Part shown: one piece after another, positions 1 through 27,551 of the stretch
How the letters are laid out: every line of letters begins with the position of its first letter
Position numbering within the stretch: position 1 is the stretch's first letter
Source: Dromaius novaehollandiae
Taxonomy: Eukaryota; Chordata; Aves; Casuariiformes; Dromaiidae
Direction of reading: 5' to 3'
DNA length: 64,000 bases
NCBI RefSeq assembly: GCF_036370855.1
Contig: NC_088112.1
Coordinates: 16,856,469 to 16,920,468, forward strand
Program-made: the position numbers and the translations under genes
Notes under the pieces: model-generated
What the model was told of the DNA's origin: nothing
What the model saw: the letters and a program-made list of their open reading frames with translations, nothing else
The model's database searches: none

Positions 1-98
1 TCCCTGTCCTGGGGCCAGGAAGCACCTCTGAGTCAGTCAATGCATCAGGAGAGGTTGATGTATACTGTAATACTGCAGTTGGTGTACTCAGCAATGGC

Positions 99-330
99 TT
101 GTTGTCAAATGCTCTGGGCATTTCCAGTGGGGTCCCACAGGGCTCTGGCCTGGGCTCGGTTCTGCGCAATCTTTGCATTAACAGACTGAACGATAGCAGA
201 GCATATGTACTAAATACTGCGCTGATGCCAGGCTCGGGTGGGCAGCCAGGACTTTGGCAGATGAGAGCTCAAAATGGTCCCCGTGGGCTCAGGGAGGAGC
301 CTGGCATCAGCAAGGCAAAAATGAGTTGGG
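99..330 (+). mobile_element. Degenerate CR1-like LINE fragment (reverse transcriptase motif)
   Basis: A short open stretch translates to SGVPQGSGLGSVLRNLCIN, close to the conserved reverse-transcriptase block SGVPQGSxLGPxLFNxFIN of CR1-type non-LTR retrotransposons. After it, a part corresponding to the following FADDTKLGG block is recognisable only at nucleotide level (around 220-240). The piece is truncated at both ends and carries changes at key positions, so it is a dead relic. The motif is seen directly; assignment to CR1 rather than another LINE clade is inference. Confidence 0.62.
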
Positions 331-2622
331 ACAGCATGCTGCGTTTCGGAAGGAAGCATTAAATGGCTGTGCATGGTCTAGGGAGCTAACTGCCTCGGCA
401 GCGTGTAGTGTGGGAAAGGATCCGGGGGCTGCAGTGGACACAAACCAGATTGCGCTGTGCGGTGCAGGGAAGCCAGCAGCCCTTCCTGTGGGCTGTGCCG
501 AGAGGAGCCCGGCTGGAGGCGGCCTGCACTGGCCCGTCCCACGCTGGCGCGGAGGGGCCGGGTCCCCTCCGCCGAGCAACGCGGGTCCGGCCGCTGGGTC
601 CGAGCTGGAGCTGCACGCTTCAGCAAAGGTGCACAGAAATCGGGAAGGTTTGGGGAAAGCGCCGTGATGAGAAGGCCAGAAAAGGTTGCAAGAGGGCTGA
701 AAGGAGGGTCGCTGGGGCTGTTGAGTTGCTGAACGCTGGGGAGAGGCAGCATGCGGTCCTCGAGTACGTGAAAGGTTGCTGCAAAGCAAAATGTTAGCTT
801 TTAGGGAAAACTTCTGCAGATTTAAAGATAGGCTGCCCAGCGAGGCCGGGTGCTGTCAGTACCACAGCTTTCCCAGACCAATTAGGCAGCATCTGACTGG
901 GGATGTGGTGCCACAGCTCGGCAGTGATGTGATGGTCTCCCCTCCAGCCTCGCTGTTCTTGGGTCTATGACAGGGTGTTCAAAACATTCAGAACAATACT
1001 GTTATGCAGAAAAGGGCATATAGTCATTCTCCAGCACTGCAGGGCAAGAAGAAATTGTCTTAACAGGTAACAGAGTAAAGCTGAGGTTAGGAAGCTCCTC
1101 CTGACCAGTGCCGTGACTGCGTTGGCCGGCTGTAGGGTCACCCTTGAGACAGACTGGTTGGACTGGCAGCGTCAGAGGTGTCTGTGCAGGCTGTGTCCCA
1201 GCCCGCACTGGGCCTGGGAGGTCTTCTGAGGTCTCGTCTGGCCCCGGAGGTCCGATGCCCCGATGCCCATGGCCAGCCCGGCTGCAGAGTGAGGCGGCCG
1301 CGCTGGCCCCAGGCCCGGAGCGGAGGGAGGTGCGGGACGGCGTGGCCCAGGCTAGCAGGAAGCGTCCTGTCTCCCCGAGGGAGGATCCAGGGCTGGATGC
1401 TTCAGGGAGTTTGTTTGTGCTTAACCCGAGGGAAAGCAATCCCCCGGCGAGGATCCGCAAGGGGAGCATATAAACTGCGTATTGTTTCCTGAGGGGCTGG
1501 AGCGGCTCCAGAAGGCTCCTTCCGCTCTGCCAGGCAAATTGGACATAACGAGGCTTGTTTTAGGGGTGGTTATTTCCCCTCCTCCTCTCCCCGGTTGCCT
1601 AATTAGGCTCCCAGAGCCCAGCACACCTCTGCCCTCCTCTGCTCCCAGCGGGGACGCCTCTTTCTGGAAGCGCGGTGGTTTCGGGAAGCCGTGCGGGATG
1701 CAGATCCAGACATGCAGCGGGAGGCAGGGGACACCACGATGTGCCGGCCATCTCACCCTGTGCCTCGGTGCCCCCAGGCCCCTGGGCTTTCACCGCAAGC
1801 CCTGTGGGCATCTTGCTGCAGAGGGAGGCTGGGCACAGGGCTCAGGGGGTGCTGACATGGCCCGGGATGGACACCTGGGGTGCAGGCTGCTGCGTGACGC
1901 AGCCCACGTTTCTGCACGCCTTCTGCTCCCCTCTGTGCTACCACTGACCTGGAGGCCCTACGGTGAAAAGTAGTAGCAATATGAAAAGCCTGTGCAGGGA
2001 GGGAGTCTGTGAAAGCTCCCGTAAAAAGATTGTTGCCAAAAAAACTGGAATTTTTGTAGCGTAAATGGTGTATGGCCTTCTGCAAGCATTGGTGGGCTCA
2101 TCGGCTCCCGGGTTTGCCGACACACTGCCGGGGCCATGCCCATCGGTCCTCCGACACCATCCCATGCTCTCCCCAACCTGGGGAGCGAAGGGGCTTGCAG
2201 GGCGCAGAGAGGGGCAGGAGGCTTTTGGGTGCGTGAGCAGAAACGGGGCAGGGTTGGAGAGCGCCAGGTGCAACCAGGGCTTTGCACCGCATGTCAGAGC
2301 CCCGGTGGCAAAGCCGGATCCCAGCCGGAGCGTGCTGGGAGACAGATGGAGCGGGAGACATGGGCTCCCTGCTAAGAAAAGGTCTCCCATTCCTGAGCCC
2401 AGTTTTCAGGTGGCTTCGCCCCCGGCGGGGCCGAGATGGGTCCACGAGGGACTCCCCCAGCTCCAGCGTGTCCCCCGGCAGCGGGCGAGGCGAAAGCCTG
2501 CCCCTCCGCACACGGCCCCATCCTGCTCGGCCCTGTGCGCCGGGCGCTCTGCCTTCCCCTTTCTGGCCCGTCTACCACGCAAAAGAGGCTGTGACTGAAA
2601 TCTTAATGCTACCGAGACGCAG

Positions 2623-2638
2623 TAATTGGCACCAATTA
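2623..2638. promoter_or_regulatory. 16-base palindrome with paired TAAT/ATTGG sites
   Basis: TAATTGG and its exact inverse CCAATTA flank a 2-base centre. The site contains two homeodomain cores (TAAT/ATTA) and two inverted CCAAT pentamers. It lies in an AT-rich island inside CG-rich DNA. The structure is seen directly; a regulatory role is inference. Confidence 0.35.
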
Positions 2639-3299
2639 AATTGCTACATTCATGTTTGAATTGCTTTAACTGGCGAGACACACTGTCTTATTTATACAAA
2701 AAAATATGTTTGCTTGTGGGTTTGTCTGAACTGGGGCCAGGAGAAAATAAACCATTTCAAGCTCCGCTCTCTGAAAGCGCATTCTCCACTTGCAAACTGG
2801 AAGTCACCTCGGTTTCAGTATTTGCCTAGCAAATGGCTGCAGAACAGAAAGCCCCGCTCCCCTCGGGGCTGAGCGCTCCCAGCACCTCAAGAGCGTCCCG
2901 TCCGCTCTCCCCCACCTTGCCCGGCTGCTGAGTTCCTCCCTGCGGCCTGGGAGCCTGCTGGGAGCGCACGGTCCAATGCAGAGAGGTGAATTCCTCGTGT
3001 GAAGCCTGGGACCTTGCCCCAAAGATTTACCACCAAAATACATCTGAAGGGCAAAAATCTTTGGGGCATCCTTTATTTGTGGCTGGCCTGAGCCTGGGTC
3101 GCCGGCATGCTGCTTGCCCAAGGCCGCCTCGGACGGAGGCAGAGCCACGAGGAGCCGGCGCTGTCTCCCAAGTCCCAGCCTCCGTCCCTGGCTCCTTATC
3201 CACTTACCAGGCTGTTTTGGAAAAGTGGGACCAAATCTCTAAAACCAACTTCCCTCCTTACCTCCCCTCGATTTACTGCCCTTTTCCCCCAGTGCCGTG

Positions 3300-5750
3300 G
3301 TCCCCAGGCCCTGCCCTGGATCCCGCGGCCGGGCACGGATCTCCCTGACCCGCTCCTCCCTGCCCGCGGCTCTGCTGAGCAGCTAATCCAGGCCACGAGC
3401 ACAAAACCCCGTAGCAAAGCAATTTGCTTTGCCCAAACTCGGGTCCCTTGCAGGCAGCCGAGGAGAGGAGCCCAAACGCATCCAAGTAGATTATTTCCCT
3501 CCTCGCTGGCAGCGCCTCTCGGGCCGGCGTCTCACGGAAGTTTTCCAATTAGGACCAGATTGCTGCCGCTCGCCGAGATGGGGCCCGCCGGCCGCCCGCG
3601 CCGGGACACGGGCTTTGGCACGGGAGGCCCTGAAATGCCGCCCACTCCCGCGGCTTTGCACAGCTCCTGCATCCTCCCCAGGGCCGACGCTGGAAGCACA
3701 GGGAGGAGGGAGCAGGAGATGGCTCCGGTTCTCTGTCCGTCTCTTTCGCCATCCCTTGCAGCGGATGATTAGGGTTAATTAGAGCCAGCCAGACCCTTTG
3801 GACCGCTCTGCAGGCTGTGCCCCACCATAGCAGCAGCACTCGGGAGCAGGAGATGGGACTCTGTGTGTTGGGGGCTGCTTTCCTTCTGGCATCTCTCTTA
3901 TTAAAGCATTTCCCTGTAATTAATAAGGAAAGACCAGTTGTGGCTCTCTGGCAGCCGCGGCACAAGCCCAGAGCGAGGAAGCCCCTGCAGCTGCCAGGGC
4001 ACAGCAGCTGGGATGGCACCGGCCCTCGCGTCCGCTCCCTCCCCACTGCCACCGGCGCTGGCCCTGCCTGCGGCAAGGAAGCGGCTTGACCTTCCCGCGC
4101 GGCAGCCCGGCACGCTGGGCACGGCGAGCGTGCCGGGGAGGCTGGATGCTCCCCCAGGAGACAGCCAGCCCCGGCACCCCCGAGCAGCTCCCCCGCGTGC
4201 AGAGCGGGGTGGCGAGGCTGTGCATCCCAACGCCCCCAGGCCTCCTTCCCCGGGCCCCCTCGGCCCTCGGCCGGGGTTTTTCCCACAGCCCGGGCCAGGC
4301 TCCCGGGAGCGAGCGCCGGCCCCGGGGCCTGGCCTTTCTCCTGGAAGCGGAAGCGGGGGAGCATGCGCGGCTGGCAGGGCCATGAACACCGGCACTCGGG
4401 GCTGGGGGATTTATTTATAATGCTGGCACCTCTCCAAACAGATGTTTCGTTTTATTTTGAACTTGCATTGAATAGGTCACTCGTTTCCTCTGTCTCCCAT
4501 GGGCTTAAATGGAGGGGCAACGTGGGAGGAATTAGGGGTGAGAGAGCACCGCTCAGCTTGGTCCCGTGGCTCCCCGCGCACGGTCCTTGCCCGTGAGCCC
4601 CGCATCCGCCCGGCAGGCCGTATGCTGGATTGCAGCGTGGCCTCGCGCGTGCGGAGAGGCAGCTGCAGCTGAAATGGGGCTGCGCGGGGATGACCACCCC
4701 GCAGCACCCAGGCGCTGACCCATGCCTGAAATAGCTGACCCCAGGGTTGCTGAATCACGCAGCTGGAGCTCAACACGGCTCGTCATGCTTCCCGGCAGCC
4801 TCCCCCTCTGCTTTGGAGTCACAGCCCTCATTTTTGGCTGTCAGATGCCGTCAAAGCCCGTGACAGAGCTTGGGAGCGTGCGCGGCTTGGCAGGAGCATG
4901 CTGGCTTTGCTAGCTCGTGTCTCGCTGGCTCCCGCGGAGCAGCGTCCCCGCGACAGCACCGGCTGCGGCTGCCCCTCTCCCCAGGTCCCTGCGGTGCCGG
5001 GAGCAGCCGGGGAGGACGGAGAGGCCGCAGCTGTTCCTCTGGCTGCGGGAAGATGCTGTGCCGGCACCTGCGTGCCCGAGCATCTCCCGGAGGAGCTCAG
5101 CGCGGGCAGCGGGGACCAGGGCCGGAGCGGGACTCGGATGCACCTCCTCCAGGTGTGCCGGGGACCGGGGTCCAGGTGCAGGCTGTGGTCGGGGCCGTCC
5201 ATGCTGTCCTCGGGCTGCCCAAACCCGCGGCAGGGCCAGGCCAGGGAGCTGCCGGGGCTGCCGGCTCAGCCGGCTTGAGCACGGGCTGCTGCGGAGACGG
5301 CAGCTGCCCCTGCTTGGGCCATCACCCGCGGAGCCTGGGCCGCACCAGGGACATGTGGTTGTGGTTTCCAGCACTTATTCACAGCCAGCAGCTCAAGGAG
5401 CTCTGGCAAAGCCGCTCGGAGGGCTCGGGCCGGCGTCTGTGATGTCTGTGAGCGGGGCGGAGGAGCAGTTTGTGAAATCTCACCTCTAAGCAAGTTAAAA
5501 GAAAAAAAAGCACAAGCCCAGGCACAGCGCATGCGGGTTCCAAGTCCCCCTTGGTCCCCCCAGTGTGGGGGTGAAGCACCAGGACCCCCTTCGCCCCGGC
5601 AGGCAGCAGCGCGAGGAGACCGGGGGCCCCGCGTGCTGGGTGAGAAAGCAGGGAAAGCCCGTCTGGGGCCGCGCGTCTCGGGCAGGGATGCCCCGTCCGG
5701 GCCCGGAGGCTCCCAGCCCCTCCGCTCCTCCGCCCGGTTTCAGATTTCCT
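3300..5750. promoter_or_regulatory. CpG-rich block, candidate CpG island/promoter
   Basis: Dense CpG dinucleotides and GC boxes run through this block, densest at about 4060-4380 and 4900-5420. It is the longest CpG-dense stretch in the window and lies 5-8 kb before the first coding exon of PDGFRB. Vertebrate CpG islands usually mark promoters, so PDGFRB exon 1 or a divergent CDX1-side promoter are the obvious candidates. A donor-like sequence occurs at 5640 (GGGTGAGA), but I cannot prove an exon. Confidence 0.35.
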
Positions 5751-8700
5751 ACCTCTGTGTTTTATCATCAGCTGTTTACGGGCCGGGGACAGGCTCTCTG
5801 TGTGCGCGCGCTGCCTAACTCCAGCCATGTGCTGGGAAAAAGAAAAAGGGCTCTGTGATGATAATCTGGCCTGTGAGTAAAGGCAATGTCATGGGAGCCG
5901 AGGGACCCCAGAGGAGAGATGTTGCAACTCTGGACAGTTCCAGCCAAGGAAAAAAAAAAGAAAACACTCAGATTTATTTAGATTAAAGGGTGGGAAAGAA
6001 GCAGTCGCAGAAGAAGGGGGAGGGTGGCAGAGGGAAAGAGGACCAGCCAAAGCGTTTCCCTGCCAGACAAGCAGGGCCTGGGTTTCAGGGGTCGCTAGCT
6101 GCTGTTTGGGGAGCTTTTTGCCTTCAGGAGCGGGGGACGGTGCCCCGGGCCGGGAGAAGCCCTCGTTCCCTGGCTGCAAGCGGCATCAATCATGGGATCC
6201 ATCCGGGACTTTCTTATTGCACACGGGCACCCATGATCTCACGTAATGACTCAGATGCATTGAGGCAAAGAAGAAATAAAGTATATTTTACTTCCCGCTA
6301 ATTTGCACCAGATGTCCTTTGCCTGCTTGGCAGGACCCCGAGGCCGGCGAGCATTGTGGGAGAGCCGGGAATCGCAGCCCGGCTGGGGCTGTGCCTAGAG
6401 GACAAGGGGAGACCGGGAGAGCTCGAAATAGAAAGCGAGAGGAAGGGAAAGGGACCGGCGTCTGTGCAAGAAGCCTGGCTGCACTTCTCCGCTCCAGCCT
6501 TTGCCACGGCTCTGCTGACACAAGCCCCCAAGCCAGCCGGCCCCAGCGAGCTGAGGCCATGCCCAGCACCCCTGCCCAGCACTGCTGGATTGGGGAAGCT
6601 CGGGCAAGGGAGCAGGACAACACAGGCTGACAGATGGCAAGTTGCCCCAGGAATCGCAACCATGTAGGGCAGCAGGAATTTGGGCTTGTTTGCCGAGAGG
6701 GGGACATGCACCCTGATTTCCAGCACAGAGTACATCCCCTCCCCGGTGACTGGTGGGCTGAAGTTGCTGTCGCTGCAGCCGCAGCCACACTCTCCCTCCC
6801 CAGCGTGCAGCGCCTGCTCCCTCCCAACACGCTGCCGGCACAGGCTGGCTCCCAGCTCCTGTGCTTTGGGGTGCTTGCAGGCCCCTACTGGTTCTCCAAA
6901 TGGCGTGAGTGGTTTCAGGGAGAGGCAAAAATTGCAATCTAGAGATGCTCAGGTGGTGGGCAGTGAACCAAGAGGGCGTCCTGGGCATTGATCACCATCC
7001 GTTCAGATCTCCCCTGGTTTCTGCAGAGCTGCAAACGGACCCGTCCCACATGGGCCAGTGCTTCGGGGTGGACAGCGTCATATGCTACTCATGCCAGGGG
7101 CATTTGCCATACATGCAGAGATACTCTGCCAGGGGCACAAGTGCTGAGATCAAGAGTTGAGGGAAGAGGACTCAGATGCATGGCTGGACATGCCGAGCAA
7201 TGTCAAAGTGAGCTCCTGCCTTGTCACCCCAGGATATTCAAGACTGAGCCCACAAAATTTATTTTGGGTATTAGCAAAGGCATCTCTGGCTTAGTAGCTT
7301 CCTTAAACAAGAAACAGGTGTGGAGCAGGGGGAACAGTTATAAATCAACAAGGTTTGGTGCAGCTCAAGCACCTTAGCAAGGCTCTGCGAGGTGGGGAGG
7401 AGAGGCAGAGATGGCTGATGAAATCATACCTCCCTAAAGGAAGGTGGGACTGTCCCCAACAGAGGCTGGATGCGGCCATTCCTCATATCCAAAACTGTGG
7501 GCTTTGCCCTGTCCCACTGCAGAAATTCAAGTTCATCGGCTGAAGTGGCATTGCTCCCTCCAGCCACCGTTTGCAGCAGCGAGGAGGGGACGGGAGGGAA
7601 GGCAGAGGAGAAGGCACAGCCATCGTGGGGTTTGGGAGGCAGGAGAAACGAGACCAAGCTGCTCTGGAGAAGCTGCAAAGTCATGAGACCAGGATTCATG
7701 AGACTTGAACCCTGTCCTGGCTGAGCCATGGATCTGCTGCTGCGGTGCCTGCCCTCTCCAGCTCTCAGACGCTTTCATTTCCACGAGCGCTGGAGCGGGC
7801 TGGAGAACCCAGAAGCCCTAGAGCTGGCTCCTTCCTCCCTCGTCTCGCTGCAAGCACAATCCACCCGCAAGAGCTGCAAGCTGCTCTGGGCATCCGGCGG
7901 AGCGACCCGCCGCATGCACTCCCGCCGCCCCCCGTGCAGCCCGCCGCCCGGGCTGACGCGATTAAAGCACAGAGATAAGGCTGGACAATGGGGCTTTGTC
8001 CCCCGGCAGGCAAGGTCGCCCGTATCTGCGTCTCGTTTTGACCTGAACCCACTTGGAAACACTCGCAGCCCTTCAGCACCCGGCTCTGGGCCTCGCTGCA
8101 TGGCGGCACGGAGGCGAGGAGAGCAGCGGCTGGCGGGGAGCCTTCCTCCCCACGGCGCTCAGCAGAGCCCCGGCACGGTCGGCGCACGGGGCCACGGCGG
8201 CCGGCCGGCAGCGTGGCCAAGCCCGCCCAGCCCGCGCCTCCGAGCCAGCTGACCTCCCGTCCCCTCTCCCAGCCAAATTCCTCTTTTAGAATAATAAACA
8301 GTCCCACTCCAGCGAGAGAAAGCCTCCTTGCCCTGCTGCGGCCAGTTTGCCCTCACATCGCGGTGCTGGGGGGGGGGCTGGATCTGTGCTTGGGGACCAC
8401 AGAGGGGAGGAGAGGGGCCCCAACGCGGGGACGGGGACGCAGCACGCTGCTTGGGCTGCTGCAAGGCGGGCGGCAGCCCTCGGCAGTGGCATTGCTAGAA
8501 GCATCTTATCACTCTTGCTGTGGAAAAAAAGCTGAGATTGAGGAGGGAAAGAAGACTTGCTTTCAAGGCTGGCAGGGAAATGGGTGCCTTTGGGTCCCTG
8601 TGAAACACGTGTACACATGCGTGTGCAAGCACATCCGTCCTTGTGATGGGTAGAGGAAGGTTTGTCCTGCTTAGCCAGGTTCTGGGCAAGGGGCTTAGAA

Positions 8701-11034
8701 GGGGGCTGTGTAAGTGGGGAGCAATCCCTTCCCCTCCCCGCATCCATCACAATGCAGCGTGTGGGCCTGTCAGAGATGCCAGCGTGTCCTCCAGGATGGG
8801 CAGATCCCTGCTTCAAGCATGCCTCTCGCCTGGGCCAGAGCAGACAGACAAGGGAGAGGTCACTGCTCTTCATGAGATGGTGCCACCCTCCCACTCCGCT
8901 CGGGAAGCATCTCCAAGAAAAATGCCTTTCTGCAAGACCAGCAGTTTTATTAAAACCAGCTATGAACACAGGAAAGGCAGCCAGAGGCGGCAGGCAGAGG
9001 GTGCAGGGCTCTCACTGCTCTCTGGAGCAATGTCTGTGCTAGCCCAGCGCCAAAATGCAGCGCCTTGCCTGCAGCAAGGCTGACGGTGGCAGTCACAGAG
9101 CTGGACAACTGACTAAAAGCTGAGCACTGGCTTGGGAAGATATTTGCTACTGGAAAGCAGAGATTTGAGATGGGCCTTCCAGCCTGACTTGTGCACACAG
9201 GCAGGGAGGGGTGAAAGGAGATGGTGATCCCCGGTGTCCTTGCAGCCTTGGACATTGAATAATGGATGAATCACACACCTCTGCAGAGGAGAATTGGGAA
9301 ACAAAGCTAATTGTCCTGATGGCATTGTCTTGGGGGGCAACGAGATTAGGTTGTCCATCCTTCTCCCTCTCCTGCAGGCTGGTGTGCTTGGAGGGCAGGG
9401 CAGCAAGGTCGCATCCATTTACAGCCTGAATTGCACCTCAGTCCTTTCATCCTACCCACCCCCAGCTCTTCCCCAGAGGTGCTCTCATCCCCTCTGGCAC
9501 AGGCAGAAGGAGTCACGGAGGGGTTTTCTGAAGGGAGGGAGGGAAGGAGAGAGGGAAGCTGCTGAATAAGCTGGAGACCTGGAAGAGTTTGCTGGTAGAT
9601 CAGACTTTCCTGAGCCAAAGCAAGAGAATAATAAAAACATCTGACAAGCGCACGTCATTTAAAAACCATTTCCTCCTAACATCAAGCAGACCCAGACACA
9701 ACTCCAGGGCCAAGCGGCAACATGTTGTTCAGTAAGAGACGGTACCTGGAGCCAGGTCGCAGCCCCAGACACTGCTAGCACAGGGGTCCTGGCATGCGGA
9801 GGGCAGCACGACGCGGGTGCAAGACACCCCATGAGCTGGGAGATGGGAGGTGGCCCAGCTGCAGGGCGGCAGCTCATCCCCGGATAGCAGCATGACTGGG
9901 TCATGACGTTCAGATCCACATGGAAACCTTCCCAAAGCCCAGGAGTGCTGAACTGCGGCTTTGGCTCTGCCGTCCCCGTTGCTCAACCCTCGGCGGCTGC
10001 CCGCCTCCCCAGCGCTTCGTCCTCAGGGGACCTGCTCCCTCGCCCAGTGCCATGGCAATTGCGCTTGTCCTATTTTCAGCCCAAATCAGGACGGGAAACT
10101 CTCCTCCCATTTGTTCCCAATCCTTAGGGATTGGCCCTCCATTTCCCCCAGCTTTCCCCTGGAAAGTCTTTTCCCCTCCCTCCTTCTTTCCTTATCTTCT
10201 TTGTCTGGCTTTACAGAAATGCTCATCCCCGACCTGCAGGTGTGAGGAGGGGGGGATACCTGTCACCCCATCACGCAGGGGACAGACGTCCCCGCTCATG
10301 GGAAACGTTGACCTGGTCTCTTCAGGACTGTCTGTTTGCACCAGGGAGGGTTGGAAATGCTCTGTGCAAAAGATTTCCTGAGAAATTTTGCAAAAGGGGA
10401 TGTTTAACTAAAAAGCCTTCTTAAATAGTCCCTTTAAATATATGTGTTTTAAACCAAAATACAAGAAATCTTCAGGGGTTTTTTTTGAGGGGGGGAGTTG
10501 GTGGAAGAAGCAAAAAACGTGGGAGGAATAAGTGGGGGAAAACCCATTTTCTAGCAAGTTTTATCTCACTGGAGCGGAGGGAAAGCAAAGCTAGGGGAAG
10601 AAAGGCAAGGAGGAGAGCAGAGGACGGCGAAAGGCAGGACTCTGCAGCAGGGGGAGTGGCCTTTCCAGCAGAGATGAGCAATTCTTGACACAACTCCTGC
10701 AGCATCCAGCAAGATCCCTGTTTACCACTGGGAGATGCCTTAGAAACAGCTCCTTTGGCAGCCCCAGCGTGAGGGAAAACCAGGGCAGCCCGCCAAGAGG
10801 GAAAGGCTGAGCGAAGGTCCCGGGGCACCACGGTCTGGGCTGACCAAGCAGGCTGGAAAACTGGGAAGAAACACGAGGTTTCTGGCCGGGAGGAGGGAGC
10901 TGCCCCAACCCCACGGCTGCAGAGCGGGGAGGGGGGGTGGAGCGAGGCCCTGCCCGGGGCAGCGGAGGGAGCATCTCTGCTGGCTACGCTGCGCTCACCC
11001 TGCTTTGCTCTTGGCAGGACTCGGCTGCTGTGCC

Positions 11035-26112
<15,078 letters not shown>

Positions 26113-27059
26113 TCAGAGCTGGGCTGACTCTGCATCTCCCCACAGCAAGGCCAGCTGAGGGGCTGAACCAGACGTCGCAGAGAGCCAAGCTTTGCACTTG
26201 TTCATAGGGACATCCCCACCTGTCCTGGCATTCCTCCCTCCCTCCCATCTCCTGGGATCAGGTGGGAAATTAGAGACTTTTCCCCACTGCCATCCTCTTC
26301 CCCTGTTACAAAGAGGTGGCTCAGCGCCATCAACCCTCCATATCACTGCCACATCCTCCCCAGTGATCAAACCACTGCTGGAAGGAGACATCTCACAGAC
26401 CAACATGTTCTCTTCAAGTGGAAGACACAGGCCAGATCTCCACATGAGGGGCCACTTTCTGCCTTGCTAATATGATCCTCCAACCTCTTCGCTCTCCACA
26501 CTCATTACATGGCAATGAGTTTCAGCTCCTCTGCACCAGCACTTCTCTGACGGTCTGAGCACTAGCCATACTGTGGCACAGGTTCTGTGAAATGCCACCA
26601 GGACAGAAGATTTCCTTGGCGCCCATCGCCGGGGTGTAGAGAAGCCGTAACACCCAACTCCCACTGCTGGAGATCAAGAGCACATTGAGTGGATTCTCCT
26701 TCAAGCACAGCCAAGGCCTGGAGAGACCGGAGAGTGTCTTGGAGATATCGGATCACCTTTCTCGACAGCTCCTCTACGGTGGATAGTGTATCAGAAGCAC
26801 TACAGGTACCATGGCTCTGGGCTGCAGCTCTGCTCCCCCCTGGAGGGACTGTCACACCCTGAACCCCTTTCTGCCCAGCACAGCACCTAGGGATCCCAAG
26901 GGCATGCCAGGAACAGGAAACGCTCTGACGATGACTTTGTTGCGGTAGCAAACAGGGCAATCCAGTGTTGCTGTTGCCTGTGTGGACATCGAGCTAAATA
27001 GCCTCTATTGAAGATTTAAAGGGAACAAATATATTAATCCAGTCAGGGCCAGTATAAGG

Positions 27060-27065
27060 AATAAA
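27060..27065 (+). terminator. PDGFRB: Poly(A) signal AATAAA, 948 bases after PDGFRB stop
   Basis: A canonical hexamer in an AT-rich context; the first AATAAA on the sense strand after the stop. Confidence 0.45.
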
Positions 27066-27545
27066 CATGGCTATTCATTAATCTTCTACTGCCACTGAGC
27101 CCAGCTCATCTGCTGGGAAGTCATATAACCCTGTCGGCTGCAAAATCTTTGTGCTTTATCTTTGGGAAGCAAAGGCTCCTTTGTGGTAGACTGTTCACCC
27201 TCTTTCACAGACTGGGAGATCTCACCGGTCCCTCCTGAGTCGTAGCAAGACTGTGGGGAGCAATTAGGATGCCAGAACACCAACCCAGGGACATTGCGAA
27301 AGAGAGAGCAGGAGAGAGGTCGGAAGGCTGTTTGGCCAGGGCTGAACTGTGTCTAACACCCCGCCACTTCAAATTTTTCTGTTGGCCAAAATACACAAAG
27401 GAAGGTAGGTTTCAACAACAGCATTTCTGCTGGCCAGGCACAGTCATTTGCAGCCTGCTGGGGACTGTGGATGAAGTGCCATGGGGAACCAAGCAGAACA
27501 AGAGGAATCATGCAAGATTCCTCTCTCTTGGAAAGGGTTTTGAAG

Positions 27546-27551
27546 AATAAA
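27546..27551 (+). terminator. PDGFRB: Poly(A) signal AATAAA, second candidate for PDGFRB
   Basis: Canonical hexamer (GAAGAATAAAATGATGG) followed about 20-50 bases later by T/CT-rich sequence. Confidence 0.4.

Larger units (their letters stand above)
331..11017. other. Gene-poor upstream region of PDGFRB
   Basis: About 10.7 kb with no exon I can support by homology or splice logic. Open frames of 100-270 codons on both strands lie in CpG-rich sequence and look like chance reading frames: low-complexity Pro/Ala/Gly/Arg composition, no recognisable domain. Because the first coding exon of PDGFRB starts with a splice acceptor, the non-coding exon 1 and the promoter should lie here or further left. 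CDX1, the expected divergent neighbour, was looked for on the minus strand without success. GC-rich blocks alternate with sharp AT-rich islands (about 2590-2760, 4400-4520, 6180-6310). Confidence 0.7.

Noticed and set aside
3549-4364. 271-codon open frame on the minus strand
   Set aside because: CpG-rich DNA has few stop codons; the translation is Pro/Ala/Gly/Arg-rich without any domain, and overlapping frames on both strands are equally open.
1-11017. CDX1 on the minus strand
   Set aside because: Searched for the conserved N-terminus and homeobox among minus-strand frames; nothing recognisable, so only synteny suggests it lies further left.
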